The notes: generated by a model not told the origin, from the sequence alone. A stretch of 64,000 nucleotides of DNA from Alopecurus myosuroides (GCA_028641055.1 CM054058.1:234835551-234899550); one strand, 5' to 3'; positions 9,886-22,904 are shown, counted from the first letter of the stretch. Program-made: numbers and translations.

Positions 9886-11772
9886 TCACGAATGAAAACG
9901 ACGAAGTAGAGCTACATTCCAGGGACGCTTGGTTTCCTCTCCAGCTTTATCTGCCCTGTTCGCCTGCGACGGGCGCACATCTACAAGGTAGTACGCATCA
10001 TTGTGCAGCGCTTTGCTCACAATGAAAGGCCCTTCCCATGGAGGAGACAACTTGTGCATCCCGGCTGTGCGCTGCACAAGCCTAAGGACCATGTCTCCTT
10101 CTCGGAAAACCCTTGGGTTCACCTTTCGGCTATGATAACGTCGCAGGTTTTGCTGGTAGATAGCCGAACGTGACAGAGTCAGCTCTCTTGCTTCTTCAAG
10201 CAGGTCAACGTCGTCTTCTCGAGCTTCTCTCGCCTCCACCTCAGTGTAGAGGGCTACTCGGGGGGAGTCATGCTCTAAGTCTATTGGCAACACGGCCTCA
10301 GCCCCGTATACCAAGAAGAATGGCGTGTAGCCGGTTGACCGGTTAGGGGTAGTCCTTAGACTCCACAACACCGCTGGCAACTCTTCTAGCCAACACCCAG
10401 GTGTTTTCAGCAGTGGCTCAATCAGCCTTGGCTTGATGCCTGCCAGTACCATCCCATTTGCTCTCTCAACTTGCCCATTGGAGGCAGGATGCGCGACTGA
10501 CGCAACGTCTAGTCGGATATGCTTATCTCTGCAGAATCGCACCATTGCCCCCTCTGCAAAGTTGGTGCCGTTGTCGGTGATGATACTGTGCGGGTAGCCA
10601 TATCTCATGATCACGTCCTTCACGAACTTCACAGCTGTGACCCCATCGCACTTCCGAATAGGCTTCACCTCAATCCACTTGGTGAACTTGTCCACCATGA
10701 CCAAGATATGTGTCATATTGCCTTTAGCCGGCTTGAAAGGACCAACCATATCCAAGCACCAAACAGCAAATGGCCATGTGATAGGAATTGTCTTCAACTC
10801 GGAAGCTGGCATGTGAATCTTACTTGCGAACATCTGGCAGCCGGTGCACTTCCTCACAATATCTTCAGCTTGCTGCAGTGCAGTGAGCCAGTAGAAGCCA
10901 TGCCGAAAAGCTTTCTTGACCAAAGCCCGAGATGAGGCGTGATGCCCACATTCCCCTTGATGTATCTCCACCAGGATTTCTTCTCCCTCTTCCGGGCTCA
11001 CACAGCGTTGCAGCACACCAGTGGCACTTCTCTTGTGCAGCACATCTCGGACTATGGTGTAACCCTTGGACCTTCTCTGAATCTGCCTCGCAGTCACCTC
11101 ATCTTCAGGTAAAGTACCGTCCCTTAGAAAGGATAATATGGGCATTGCCCAACTCGGTGTCTCCCGCACGGGAAACACTGGTTCGTCCATTTCCATTGGG
11201 GCAGGCTCTTGTGGTTGCACAGGAGGAGTAGGAGCGCTTCTTTGCAGCCCTGACCGATTAGCGAGAACCTCTTCAATGAATGCGACAGCTTCTGGGTTGA
11301 GGGCGGCAGTCCCCGAGTACAGTGTGGCAGTCCCCGAGTAAGGAGTGGCAGTCCCCGAGTAGGGAACGGCAGTCCCCGAGTAGGGAATGGCAGTCCCCGG
11401 GTAGGGAACGGCAGTCCCCGAGTAGGGAACGACAGTCCCCGAGTAGGGAACGGCAGTCCCCGAGTAGAGGACGGCAGTCCCCGGGTTCCCTGCAGCACTC
11501 TCCCAGTCAATCTCCATTGGGTCAGATTCTTCACATGGCAGAGAAGGAACAAAGATGGATTCCGAGTTGGGAGAAGGCTTGATGGATGGCTTCCTCAAAT
11601 GCTCCAAGGCAATCCCTGCCGGGATGGACTGCCGAGAAGATCCCAACTTGGACAGCTCGTCTGCTGCTTTGTTCTCTGCTCGGTGAATGTGCTGGAACTC
11701 ACAGCCTTCGAAAAACCCAGTCATTGACTGCACCAGGAAGCGATACGACGCCATGTTGGCATCCAAAGCGTC
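9886..11772 (-). pseudogene. Tat-1 pol, 3' part: RNase H end, linker, integrase
   Basis: Continues the gag-pol frame after the TAG at 11773-11775. It starts with the end of RNase H (catalytic Asp in ENKAADEL). A linker built from 7-aa repeats follows, then the integrase zinc finger (HQGECGHH ... CTGC) and the DDE core with Asp in WCLDMVGPF, Asp in ITDNGTNF and Glu in NGQVERANG. The C-terminus has a GPY/F-like segment (KLSPPWEGPF) and no chromodomain. TGA stop at 9886-9888. The integrase motifs look intact, but the protein cannot be made from a full gag-pol message because of two upstream stops. Confidence 0.9.
11304..11490 (-). repeat. 21-bp tandem repeat in the RNaseH-integrase linker of Tat-1
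   Basis: About nine units of 21 bp; plus-strand core GGCAGTCCCCGAGTAGGGA. They encode Tyr-Ser-Gly-Thr-Ala-Val-Pro type heptapeptides on the minus strand. The core resembles the element's own polypurine tract (GCAGTCCCCGAAG on the plus strand). Confidence 0.92.
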
Positions 11773-13458
11773 CTAGGTACCTGAGACTTGCTGCACCACC
11801 AGATCCGAATCGCCATAGCATATAATGCGCTGCACACCAACCTCCTTTGCTACTCGCAAACCATGCACCACTGCCTCGTACTCGGCTACATTGTTGGATG
11901 CCTTGAAATGAATCTGCAACACATACTTGAGCTGATCCCGCTTGGGTGATGTAAGCACCACGCCAGCACCAAGGCCTTCTTTCACCTTTGAGCCATCAAA
12001 GTGCATTTTCCAATAGTTGGAAACTGGAGCAGGAGGTTCATACTGCATCTCGGCCCAGTCCACAAGAAATTCCGCCAGGACCTGAGACTTGATTGCTTCT
12101 CTTCTCGTATACGCGGGAGCGTACGCGGCTAGTTCGATTGCCCACTTGGCTACTCTGCCACTCGCCTCCTTGTTTCCCATGATGTCCGAGATGGGAGCAG
12201 AGCTCACAACAGTGATGGGGTGCTCCTGGAAGTAATGTTTCAGCTTCCTGGCGCCCAGGTACACACCGTATGTCATCTTCTGGTAGTGAGGATAGTTTTG
12301 CTTGGAACTGGATAGCACTTCACTGAGATAATAGACTGGGCGCTGCACACTCTTGCCTTCTTCTTCTCGCTCCACCACTATCACCACGCTGACTACTCGG
12401 TTAGTCGCAGCAATGTACAGCAGCATAGGCTCCTTGGGTAGCGGACTAGCCAAGACGGGAGCGCTAGCCAGCATTGCTTTCAGCTCATTGAATGCCACAT
12501 CCGCTTGCGGAGTCCAGACAAACTTGTCGCTTTTCTTCATCAGCTGGTACAGAGGCAGAGCCTTCTCGCCCATTCGGCCCAGAAAACGGCTCAGAGATGC
12601 TAGACAACCCGTGAACTTCTGCACATCTTTCAGTGATCTCGGCAGAGACATGCTTTCAATAGCTTTTATCTTAGACGGATTGGCTTCAATGCCCCGACTA
12701 GAAACCAGAAAACCGAGTAGCTTTCCAGCTGGTACACCAAAGGTGCACTTACTCGGATTCAGTTTCATTTTGTACCTGCGTAGGTTAGCAAAGGTTTCCT
12801 CCAGGTCGGCAAGCAGAGTATGTGTTTTATTCGTTTTGATGACAATGTCATCTACGTACACCTGCACGTTCTTGCCGAGCTGGTCATGCAAGCATTTCTG
12901 CATGCATCTCTGATAGGTTGCACCCGCATTCCTCAGGCCAAAACACATGACACGATAGCAATAAGCCCCGTACGGGGTAATGAAAGCAGTCTTTATTTGA
13001 TCAGCAGGGTTGAGTGCAATCTGGTGGAAACCAGAGTAGGCATCTATGAAAGACAACAGTTCACAGCCGGCAGTGGAATCGATCACCTGATCGATGCGAG
13101 GTAGCGGGAAGGGATCCTTGGGGCATGCCTTGTTCAAGTCGGTGTAGTCGACGCACATGCGCCAGGCGGTGGCAGCCTTGGGATCTTCCTTTTTCTTCTC
13201 GACCATGACCGGGTTGGCTAACCAGTCCGGGTGCAGCACTTCCATGATGAAGTTACTGATCAGCAGCTTGGTGATTTGATCACCGATGGCCTTCCTTCTC
13301 TCATCCCCGAAACGGCGCAAAGCCTGCTTCACGGGCTTGGCGTCAGGACGCACATGCAAAGAGTGCTCAACCAACTCCCTCGGGACTCCTGGTAGATCTT
13401 CATTGGTCCAGGCGAACACATCCCGATTCTCACGGAGGAAGTGGATGAGCGCGCTTTC
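11773..13458 (-). pseudogene. Tat-1 pol, middle part: reverse transcriptase and RNase H
   Basis: In frame with the segments on both sides. RT block: MEVLHPDWLANPVMV, then WRMCVDYTDLN, PLPRIDQVID, the catalytic YVDD in QVYVDDIVIKT (near 12850) and LLGFLVSSRGIEANP. RNase H: MHFDGSK, AEYEAVVHG and YGDSDLVV carry the acidic residues. The segment ends at TAG 11773-11775, where the equivalent position in Tat-2 is Trp (QVSGTW). It is preceded by TAG at 13459-13461. Both stops can arise by one transition. No frameshift was found. Confidence 0.92.
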
Positions 13459-16400
13459 CTATTTCTCCGCCAACCCGGCACCAATGATGGCCACGCGCTC
13501 CGGGAACTCGGGGTCAACCTGGACTGTCTTGGTCTCCTTGGCAGCTTGGAAAGCAGTACCATGCTGGGTACTCGGCACACCTTGTGCGCCAGCTTGTGCG
13601 GACTGAGCCATGGCCACCACCTCATACATCTTCTTCTTCTCGGCAGCAATCACCATCGATTCCGCCAGCTGGGAGCTAGCAGAGGCACACTCCATGGACT
13701 TCTTGTAATCTCCCGAGATGGTGATGATGCCATTGGGACCAGGGATCTTCATCTTCAGATAAGCCACATGGGTAGAGGCCATGAACTTGCTCAGAGCAGG
13801 CCTGCCGAGTAGAGCATGATATGGGCTCTGATGATCCACCACTTCAAACTGCAGGCGCTCTGTGCGGCAGTTCTCCCGAGTACCGAATAGCACGTCAATC
13901 CACACTCGGCCAATCGGGTTGCATGAGATCCCGGGCACAATGCCATGGAAAGTGGTCTTGCTGGGCAGCATCATGTTCTCGGCCAGGCCAAGCTTCTCGA
14001 GTGTGTCCTTGTACACATTGTTGATGCTGCTGCCGTTGTCGATTAGCACCTTGCTGAACCTCACATTCTTCTCGGGGCCCAGGAAGGTAGGATCCAGCAC
14101 CAAGGCATAGGTACCCGGATTGGGCATCACCTTGGGGTGATCTGCCCGAGTCCATCTGATCTCCTGGTCACACCAATACATGTAGTGAGGGACAGCCGGA
14201 ATCACTGCATTGACCTCCATGGCCCGCCTGTGCTGTGACTGCTTGTCGACTGCCTCAGAAGTGAAGATCATATAGCTCTCATGGTGCTCTTGGTACTGGT
14301 TGGAGCCATTGCCCCCATTGTTGCCATTGTTGCCGTTGTTGTTGCCCTGATAGTTGTTGTTGCCTCTGTTGTTGTTGTTGCGGTTGTAGTTGTTGTTGTT
14401 GTTGCGGTATCTCTCATTGTTGAAGTTCCGGTTGGCTCCTAAAGCCACCTGGTTGACATTCTCTCTTCTCGGGTACACTGGCGGCCGAGTTGCGGGCGCG
14501 CGAGTAGGCTGAACAGTAGCATTGGCAGCTGGCAGGGGAGGAGGAGGCAAGCCATCACTCTTGATCACATCCCACCATTCGCATTGCCGAGTAGTATGGT
14601 TCGCAGGCCTTGAGGGGTGGTGAGTATGGAAGCTGCATGGGCCATCCTTCATGTCATCGAAAACAAACTTCTTCGGCTGCTCGGAGTTCCCGCTACCCGA
14701 CTGCGCAGTGCGGAACGGTTTCTTGTTGCCTTGGCCCTGGTTCTGGTTCTGCCCGTAGGCTCCCGCAGGTTTTTGCCTTTGGCCACCACCGCCTCCAACA
14801 TTCACTGCATTCACCTCTTCGGGATCATACCGAGTATCTACTCGGCGCTTGTTGCGGAACTCGTTGCGCTTGCTGCTGTTGAAGTTTCTTCTCGGCTCAG
14901 AGGAGTCCATCAATGGCTGAGTAGGATCACCGAGTGCGTATTGATCCGCAATCTTGATGGTCTCGTCCAGGGTGTTCGGCATCTCCCTCTGCAATCTCTG
15001 CCAAAGCATGCTGCCATGTCGGCAACCCTGCGCAAACCAAGTGATGGCCTGTGCTTCATTCACACCCTCACAAGTGTTCCTCAAGGTGCTCCACCGAGTA
15101 AGGTACTCACGGTCCGTCTCATCTTCTCGCTGCCTGCAGGCCGACAGCTGCTGTGGCCTATTCGGCCTCTTGTATGTACTCGTGAAGTTGCTGACGAAGG
15201 CGTCCGAGAAGTCCAGCCAGCAGTTAATGCTGTGCTTGGGCAAGTTGTTGAGCCAAGTGCGAGCTGGACCCTCTAGCATCTGCGGGACGTACCGCACTGC
15301 CCATCTCCTGTTGCCACCCGCAATGTGGACCGCGGTGACGTAGTCATTGAGCCAATCTTCGGGCTTGGTGCTACCATTGTAGCTCTTGGTGCCTCTTGCA
15401 AGCTGGAAGCCCTTCACGGAAGGCTCGTTCATGATGCGCGGGCCAAAGCACTCGGGGCCGGGAGGACCCGTGCTCTCAAGCCGTGCCGACAAGCTGATAC
15501 GGTCCAGCTGGTGCCTCGCATCTCCAGGCGCCAACACGCGCTCACCAACACGGTCATGGATGTCATAACCAGCCATCTCCATAGCCGAGTAGCCATCATC
15601 ATACCTATCCACATGCATAGCTGCGGGCTGCTCCACCGGGTTGGCGACTGGTGCCACTGGGCGCGGCTGCTGCCTCGGCCGAGTAGGCTGAGCTGCGGGT
15701 TGCCGAGAAGTACCCGGACGCGCGGCTTCTCGGGCACGGCTTTGAGCTTGATGGGCTTGAGAGCCTGCTCTTGCAGCGTTGTGTTCCTGCCCGGGCTGCT
15801 GCGGCACAGCAACCTGTTTCGCGGCAGCAGCCGGGTCATACACCTGCATTTGCCTGTCTCTACCCGAACGCCCGCTGCGGCTCTTCTCGCGGCTAGGATG
15901 CGGAGATGAGGCCTGATCGTTAGATCTAGCCGCGTGCGAGTGAACCACCTGCGAAGCTCCAGCTCCCGGGTTGGCCTTCCGGAACTCCTCGTTCTGCCTG
16001 GCGGCCTCCAGCACCAACTCGTTGAGCCTCTCCTGCTGCCTGAGACGCGCCTCTCCATCTAGGCGCGACAACTCGGCAGCCACGGCCTGAGCAGCTCTGA
16101 GCGTCTTGGCAGGTGTGCTGTACCTTGGCCTTGTGAAGGTGTTCGCGGTGGCGGACTGCGCGGGCTCCTCCGCAACTGTCGCCATCTCGGCGCCCAGGTT
16201 GCGCCGCGTAGCGCCCACTCTGCTGGGCCTCCTGGCGACCGGCGTGAAGCCGTGAGCCTTGTTGTACTCGAGCTGGTCCAAACTCAGCTCAAGCCTGATC
16301 TTCTCCAACTCCGCCTGCTCGGCAAGCAGCTCCTGGCGTTGCCGCTCGAGCTGCTCCCTCGCGGCTAGGAGCTCGATGTCGGTGGGAGTGGGCATGCCGG

Positions 16401-16888
16401 TTCGCGCAGCAGACGCGGGGATGACCGTAGACGTGGAAGACGGCAAGTTGCTCTCCTTCTCGTAGGGCCGGTGGTTCCTGCCACCAGCAGGCGGGTCGTC
16501 AACCTCCTCGACGACGGCCGCAGCGCCAGTAGCAGCTGCGCCAGTGTTTGCCGCCAAGCCCGTCACCATCACCTCAGCGCAGCATGCGGAGCTGCATGCA
16601 GGCCTTCCGCGAGCAGCAACCACCGCAGGAGGATCCTCCGCGTCATGCACCAGCTCGGGGTAGGCGCTGTTGGCGACGGTGGCGACGTAGACGAGATGCG
16701 AGCCGAAGGAGATCACCGAGCCGCCCTCGGGCATGGCCATGCCGCCGAAACAGCCGGCGTTGTCGGTGACGAAGTCGAAGGAGCCGAATCTGTGGACGAG
16801 GCCACAAACCACGCGCTCCGCCGAAGAAGATCTCGTCCGAACAGAAACTCCAGCCAGCGCCGCTGGTTGCCCCACGGTGGGCGCCAAC
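13459..16888 (-). pseudogene. Tat-1 gag and protease
   Basis: Frame open from the 5' LTR region to TAG 13459-13461, where relatives have Gln. An N-terminal Ala/Glu-rich coiled coil (ELLAAREQLERQRQEL) is followed by the gag/capsid domain (WLNNLPKHSINCWLDF, EYLTRWSTLRNTC). A zinc-finger-like C-x2-H...H-x4-C (CSFHTHH...HTTRQC), an Asn-rich tract (GTT runs on the plus strand, 14300-14420) and a protease with the unusual active-site string DNGSS (near 14035; DGGSS in Tat-2) come next. The true start is uncertain. The frame is open through the primer-binding site into the LTR; the Met at about 16736 or the one at about 16395 are candidates. Confidence 0.88.
16869..16886 (-). promoter_or_regulatory. 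Tat-1 primer-binding site
   Basis: On the element strand TGGCGCCCACCGTGGGGC lies two bases inside the 5' LTR end. TGGCGCC fits the 3' end of a plant tRNA-Asp type acceptor, but the following bases do not match well. The tRNA is therefore unassigned. Tat-2 has the identical 18-mer at 38439-38456. Confidence 0.8.
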
Positions 16889-17787
16889 TGTCGTGGTGGT
16901 GTCACGGCAGATGCCATGGGATGGCTAAAGATGTGGGGACGATGGACGCTGGAGGTGTCCGGGGAGGGATCACGCGACGTGTAGCCGCGTGAGGTAAGAT
17001 CCACACAACACAAACAACACGATGTACCCAGGTTCAGGGCCCTCGTGAGGAGGTAAAACCCCTACTCCTGCCTTTCTCTATGTATTATGATGTCTCTCCG
17101 AGTAGCCACAGTACAAATGGTATTGCTACCGAGTAGCCTCTCGCTCCTCTCCGAGTAGAGCTAGGTCAAGAACTTAGGGTTTCTAGGGTTCCCAGTGAGC
17201 AACTGTTAGCGTGCCTCGCGCAGGAGGCGGCTGGGCACCTTATATACACGGTGCCCAGCCGGATACGTCCAAATCTAGACAAGTGTCGACATAGTGTGCA
17301 CATCGTCCTTTCTCCGAGTACCCGCTGACAGCTTTGGTTCCTAACCTTGGCTGCTTCTGTAAAGTCGTTGGGCAAAACTAGGGGACAGACTGGTATCACT
17401 GTACCTAGGCACAGAGTAGGCCCCCTTATCCTGTCACCGCCTGCTTCCATGCTGTCACTGTCAGGCAGGCCGGTCCCAGGTGAACAGTAGTTCGAATGCT
17501 GCCAAGTACGGACCCAGGATACGCGGGATCCTGTGTCAGAACGGCTCCTTTGACTTTCTGGCCCGAGTAGGTTCCCGCCAATTGTTCCCGCCAATTGTAC
17601 TCGGGCCAATCCTTCTACTCGAAAGGACAGAACTTGATTGATATCTCCTTCTGGTCATCTTGAGGTGAGACCGAGCAGCAGTCGACCGGGTAGCGAGTAC
17701 CAGGTAGTCGGCTACTCGACCAAACCTCTCTTCTGTAAGCTGCCTTTACCACCTGTCTTTACCCTACTCGGGGGTAACCCCCCGACA
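16889..17787 (-). repeat. Tat-1 right LTR (5' LTR of the element)
   Basis: 899 bp copy of 2402-3300 with the primer-binding site next to it on its inner side. It should drive the gag-pol transcript toward lower coordinates. Confidence 0.95.
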
Positions 17788-17792
17788 GGTTT
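17788..17792. repeat. Target-site duplication of Tat-1, right (GGTTT)
   Basis: GGTTT directly after the CA of the right LTR; matches 2397-2401. Confidence 0.93.
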
Positions 17793-18141
17793 GGTAAATT
17801 TTTATTACAAATATATAATAGTTAAGAATGCTCTAATGAATAAATATATTACATAAGAAAACAAAGACGAAAATACTAATAAAGAAATATTAGCGTTATT
17901 GATCTCACTTGAATTGTTACACAAAATTGGAATAGTACAACATTTCCAAATATTAAAATAAAGAAAATTGTCTTGATCTTTGATCTTCACCTACAAAATA
18001 ACCAACAACTACAAAAGAATTGTTTAGGGTTAAAATGTTTTCGTCATCTTATGATTAGGCATTGTGATGTTTGGATCTAGCCATTAGGAATTAAGAAGTG
18101 ATATTAATCCCTAACTAGTGATTAAAGGGGGTTTATCTCTA
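17793..18141. other. AT-rich DNA between Tat-1 and the Helitron
   Basis: About 350 bp of low-GC sequence without recognisable gene or element ends. It probably continues the pre-insertion flank seen left of 2397. Confidence 0.5.
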
Positions 18142-20980
18142 TCTCTACTATCTAAAAGAAACTTTTCGTTCCGTCTTCTCCACTCGCGCGATACGTCGCC
18201 CGTTTCGTCCATCCTCTCCCAGCGATTCCCAGCGCCGACATGTGGGCCAGAGCCTCGAATCCGCTGGAAACGTTTCGCTCGTCTCTTCGTGAACGACGCC
18301 CCTCCCCTCTCCTCAACCCCATCTAGCGCCTCCTTCGCTCGTCTCTTTCTCAACGACGCTCCTCCCCTCTCTGCACCCAGCCACCCGCATCTAGCGCGTC
18401 CTTCGCTGGATCCGGCCGTCACCGCCTCAATCGCGTGGATTCAGACATCAACACCTCCCCCCACGCCCTTCCCAGATCACGAGAATGATCAGCAGCACAG
18501 AGGCAACTCAAGGCATGTAGATCTGAGTCTGGGCCATGCCGCAAGTGGCGACCGCCTCAATCCTCGTGGTAGACCTGCTCAACCTCACATGTTGGCGTCT
18601 CTATCCTCCTCAAGCTGGGTATTCGCCGGCAAACTTATCCACCTACTGCTCTTTCTTCCGCTCCCGTTTGATGCACTGCGACGTTCCTCCAAGATCGGGG
18701 CAGAAGAACTTCCCTTCTATTCATGGCCATGGTGACTATGTTGGAGGTTAGAGAGGAGGAGTTGATTGGATGTGCTTTAGATCTCTACGCCCTGGGTAAC
18801 CTTCTGCAGTTGCCATGGACACACCGCATCCCCACCACCTCCGGGCAGAGGGCCACCACCACGGCGGTTGCCAGCGGCAGGGATAGTCCAGGTATGGGAG
18901 GCTGTAGCGACAAGCATAATGAGTTAATAAGCACGTGTGTATGTGGTTAATTTTCTCTCTTTCCTAGAAGTCCCCTAATCCTAGAAGTGGCTGATAAAAT
19001 TGCTGCCTCCATGAGCATGGAGGAGTGGCTTTGTGTCGCAGACCTGGACGTGTGCGCCCGTGTGCCTCTGCCGCACGCCAGGCAAGGGGTGTCACACCAA
19101 CACACCACTCCCTCGCCTGCACCCCCGGGCCCCTGCGTGACAGCTCAATACTCAGACCAAGGAGCAGGTACCTAAGTAACATCGCGTGTCAGTGGCTCTT
19201 TATTTCTTTGGACTCTAATCTATATGTACTAGCTTTCTTCTGGATGTACGCCCATCTATATGACACACCACGACAACAATGTACCAGGTTACAGTCATGC
19301 ACACCTGTTACTTCTCTTTTTCAGTAGAGTTGATTTATGGAACGATGATTAAAGTAATCCTTGGATAGCTTCTCTCATATAATTGGAGAATTCAAGTGAA
19401 AAGTCTGAGAAGACTATTCCAGGTTGCATGTCTGTTTACGAATGTTACTATATGCTGAATTCCTTGAGGCAATTGGCCAAGTCAAATTCACCATTAACAC
19501 GGTAAAAAAATCTCAAGTATCATGCTTTATTACGAGACCCGGTTTATGGAATTCCATTAATGTGGACGGCAATATTTTCCACCTTCAAAGATGTCAAGAC
19601 AGTTCCATAGTCATACGTATTTTCTTGTAAACTTGATGTTAGATTTATGTGCAGGTTCAGTAAGATAGAAAATTGATGAGGTCCACAAACTCGTGTCACT
19701 TTCCAGACCAAGTACTTTACCAAGCACATACATCTGCAGTTAGTAATCTTATGTGATACTAGGTTCAGTTTATCTCTTTCATTCGGTTCTTCTTAATTTT
19801 TTGTATTGCTCCGTGGAAGAGAAAACAGTTCTTAACAGATTTTGTATGTTCCATTCACCACTTTATAGGTCATGCGCTAAAGTTTTTTAGTTTATATTTG
19901 CAAAAATTTCTATTATTCTACCAGAAAAATAGACGTGCTTGGCAATGCACGACATCATGGTCTATTAAGTGACCCGAAACTGTTCGTTACAGGCATTCAA
20001 CTAATGTTAAATGGAATAGAACACATTTTCTAGCAAGGAATTTGGTTCTGTTGTTGTGGTATTGTACGGTATACTAAGATGTTAGGAACATATATACTAT
20101 GTTCAATGATATGCACCTTCACGGAGGTTTGTATCCCCCTAGACCACATTTCGTTATTTCTAAATTGTAACAAGCACAAAGACATAATGCATTCTCTTTT
20201 GTTTTAGGCCATCGGATTTAGACCTCACTCACTTTATGCAATTGTGTCGGGCCATTAGATGCAATTGTAGGTCGAGACATTAGATGAAACAAATTAGGAG
20301 CGGACATGGTGAAGTTAGAAAATTGTATGGAGGAAATATCCCCATGCTGATCCATAGTTGTAATTGATAAAACGAAGCACATGTTCAAAATGTAACGCCA
20401 GTTTAGTCATATTGTGGAAGTATATCATACATAAACTCATGGGATGATCTGAGAGTGGACATTCTAGGCTCAACTTTTACAAAAACAAAAAATTACTGGA
20501 ATATTCTTGGTATATTTATTGTCTCTGTGCCAGTCTGTCCTGTTTCCCCTTCACATGCAAATTCAAGGTCAGCGTTTGAAACCAGCTTCATATCTCTGAT
20601 GTTATGAATCTACTTTGTCATGTTCAGGCTCATTCTTGGTGCTGTCAATATCAACCATCTTAAGGACGGGAAGATAGTAAGAAATTTTATTAGAAAAAGA
20701 TGCTTGGAAACAAAATCAACTGTAAGATGCAAAAAGTGATATGAAGCCACGTCGAGTAGGTATTGCAAAGATTAATACTGATGTTAATACCAATGCCTCC
20801 TATCTAGCGGATTCATCAATTAAGCTGATGCCAGGCTACATTCAGTTTGCGTATGACATGATTTAACCATGTGCATTTGGTTGCTATCAGGACAGCGCCT
20901 CTGTGGATTTATTTATATTCAGATTTTTCCATCCCGCCTTTCTATCATTGATTTTCAAGAGGAGTATAGCTGATAAACAG

Positions 20981-21420
<440 letters not shown>

Positions 21421-21796
21421 TGATGTGGAACCAAAGACAGTGCTATTTCTTGGAGAATCAAATGTATTTCTACCACTTATGATGCACAAACTTTATTATT
21501 CAGCCAATCTTAGGGATACCCATGTCACTTTTTGAATTTCAGCACTATCTTGGAGATATGGTTCTTCTGTCTTTTCTGTTGCCTGAAATGACCCTTTATT
21601 TGAAGAAAATATGGTGAAAAAGACTAGCAATATGTCATGGTCCATTTGGGGTATTGTGTAACACCCATGATCTTTCTTGATGTGTCTGTTTTCGCAATTT
21701 TGTTTGGGATACACGATTGAATATTCATTCTACTTTGTGGTAAATTTTTTAGTTCCGCTTTTCGCTTCAGTAGTACCTAATTAAAATATTTGCGCT

Positions 21797-21814
21797 CCCG
21801 TAGCAACGCACGGG
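21797..21814 (+). other. Helitron 3' terminal hairpin
   Basis: CCCGT, 8-nt loop, ACGGG, followed by CATTTTA and CTAG. This is the standard termination hairpin of grass Helitrons. Confidence 0.88.
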
Positions 21815-21825
21815 CATTTTACTAG

Positions 21826-22016
21826 TATTTCAAATATAAAAAGGGACATGGGCCATCATGGGGACAATAGATCAATTGGTTAAGTGGATCTTAAAACAAC
21901 ATGAGAAGGCAACAAAGGACAATGAAACATTATTGATCCGTAATTGAAAAGGAAACGAAGGCATCGAGTTTGATCCATCAAATTCAAATCAACACAAAGC
22001 CGACCACTTTAGTTCC
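21826..22016. other. Unassigned sequence between Helitron and Tat-2
   Basis: About 190 bp without recognisable gene. The last five bases (GTTCC) would be the left target duplication of Tat-2, but its right end is lost so this cannot be tested. Confidence 0.5.
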
Positions 22017-22484
22017 TGTCGTGGGATAATCACGGCAGACGTTACCGGGGGTAACTTGTCTTGGGGCAATTCGACTCCGGTGTTTGGGAGAGGGTTTAGC
22101 TCAAGGGAAACCATGGTGATATGCGATCTGGTAGCCGGCAATCAAGTTGCCGAGTCTCCGATCTAAATATATTATCTCAACTCTCGTGTTACAAAGGATA
22201 CTCGAATATCTCGCGATTGTATGGTTTCTTGTCGATCTAACCCTAGGGGCCGGCTTATTTAATATCCGGATCCCCCTGGTTTACCGTCCAAGGCATACTC
22301 AGAATCCTACCCGGACACTGCTTACAAACCCTAAGTTTCCCTACCGGAACCCACAAACCGGGTTACGAGGCCTACACTCTTGGGCCTTCTAGAAGCTCCT
22401 TTTCCCTAAGCCGGATCTTGCGCAGCGCCCTTTGGGCCGAGGTACACCTTGGCGTTATCCTACCGGGTTATCATCCCTCCATCA
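22017..22484 (-). repeat. Tat-2 left LTR
   Basis: 468 bp from TGTCGTGGGATAATC to CCTCCATCA on the plus strand (element strand TGATGG...ACGACA). Homologous to 38459-38925 with about 4 percent differences by eye. Confidence 0.9.
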
Positions 22485-22495
22485 GTAGTCCCCAG
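22485..22495 (-). promoter_or_regulatory. Tat-2 polypurine tract
   Basis: CTGGGGACTAC on the element strand, abutting the TG of the LTR. A second copy at 38926-38936 lies next to the shared LTR. Confidence 0.75.
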
Positions 22496-22871
22496 AATAG
22501 CTTGGGCTTCACGGGATCCTCCTTGAAGCGCATGCTATTTCCTGCAAAAATAACAAACATACAAGTTCATAGAGGCCGGGTTAGGTTGCTTTGATAAACA
22601 GCTAGGCCTAACTCCACTGGTGGTCCATATAATAACCCGACTTTCTCCAAATCCACCTTCATTTTCCCGGGTCAACACTCCGAGGAAAACGCAGTAGACC
22701 CGGCTCATTTCGTTTGTTAACTGGCCCGGATATCACGGAAGGGATTTGCTTCCGATCTTTTCAGGATATCGCGCGGGGGCACTTAACGCATATCCCAAAA
22801 TTTCCGGGCGGGTATCCCTCTCAAAAATTTTTGGCTCCCGCTCACTTGACCTAATTTTCCCCACCCGCACC
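22496..22871. other. Tat-2 spacer and upstream region of the antisense gene
   Basis: Non-coding, with many CCGG-centred motifs (ACCCGG, CCGGGT). It leads into the TATA box. Confidence 0.5.
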
Positions 22872-22879
22872 TATAAATA
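22872..22879 (+). promoter_or_regulatory. TATA box of the Tat-2 antisense gene
   Basis: TATAAATA about 30 bp before the presumed transcription start near 22905. The sequence then turns abruptly GC-rich, as in a 5' leader exon. Confidence 0.8.
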
Positions 22880-22904
22880 GGTGCCCTGGGGGGGGGACAT
22901 AGGC

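Larger units (their letters stand above)
2402..17787 (-). mobile_element. Tat-1: complete Ty3/Gypsy (Tat-type) LTR retrotransposon, 15.4 kb
   Basis: Element in minus orientation with two 899-bp LTRs (TGTCG...CGACA) and GGTTT on both sides. From its 5' end (right side) it holds a primer-binding site, a single gag-protease-RT-RNaseH-integrase frame (about 16.9 to 9.9 kb), a second gene in antisense (3992-9214), a polypurine tract and the 3' LTR. Lack of a chromodomain, integrase as the last pol domain and an extra antisense ORF between integrase and 3' LTR place it in the Tat lineage of plant Ty3/Gypsy elements. The two LTRs differ at only two positions I could find by eye, so the insertion is recent. 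Confidence 0.95.

Noticed and set aside
11304..11490. CRISPR-like array
   Set aside because: The repeats are contiguous 21-bp coding units without spacers, in a plant retrotransposon.
18118..18735. 205-codon frame in the Helitron 5' part
   Set aside because: It starts upstream of the Helitron terminus, has low-complexity Ser/Pro/Leu content and no recognisable domain.
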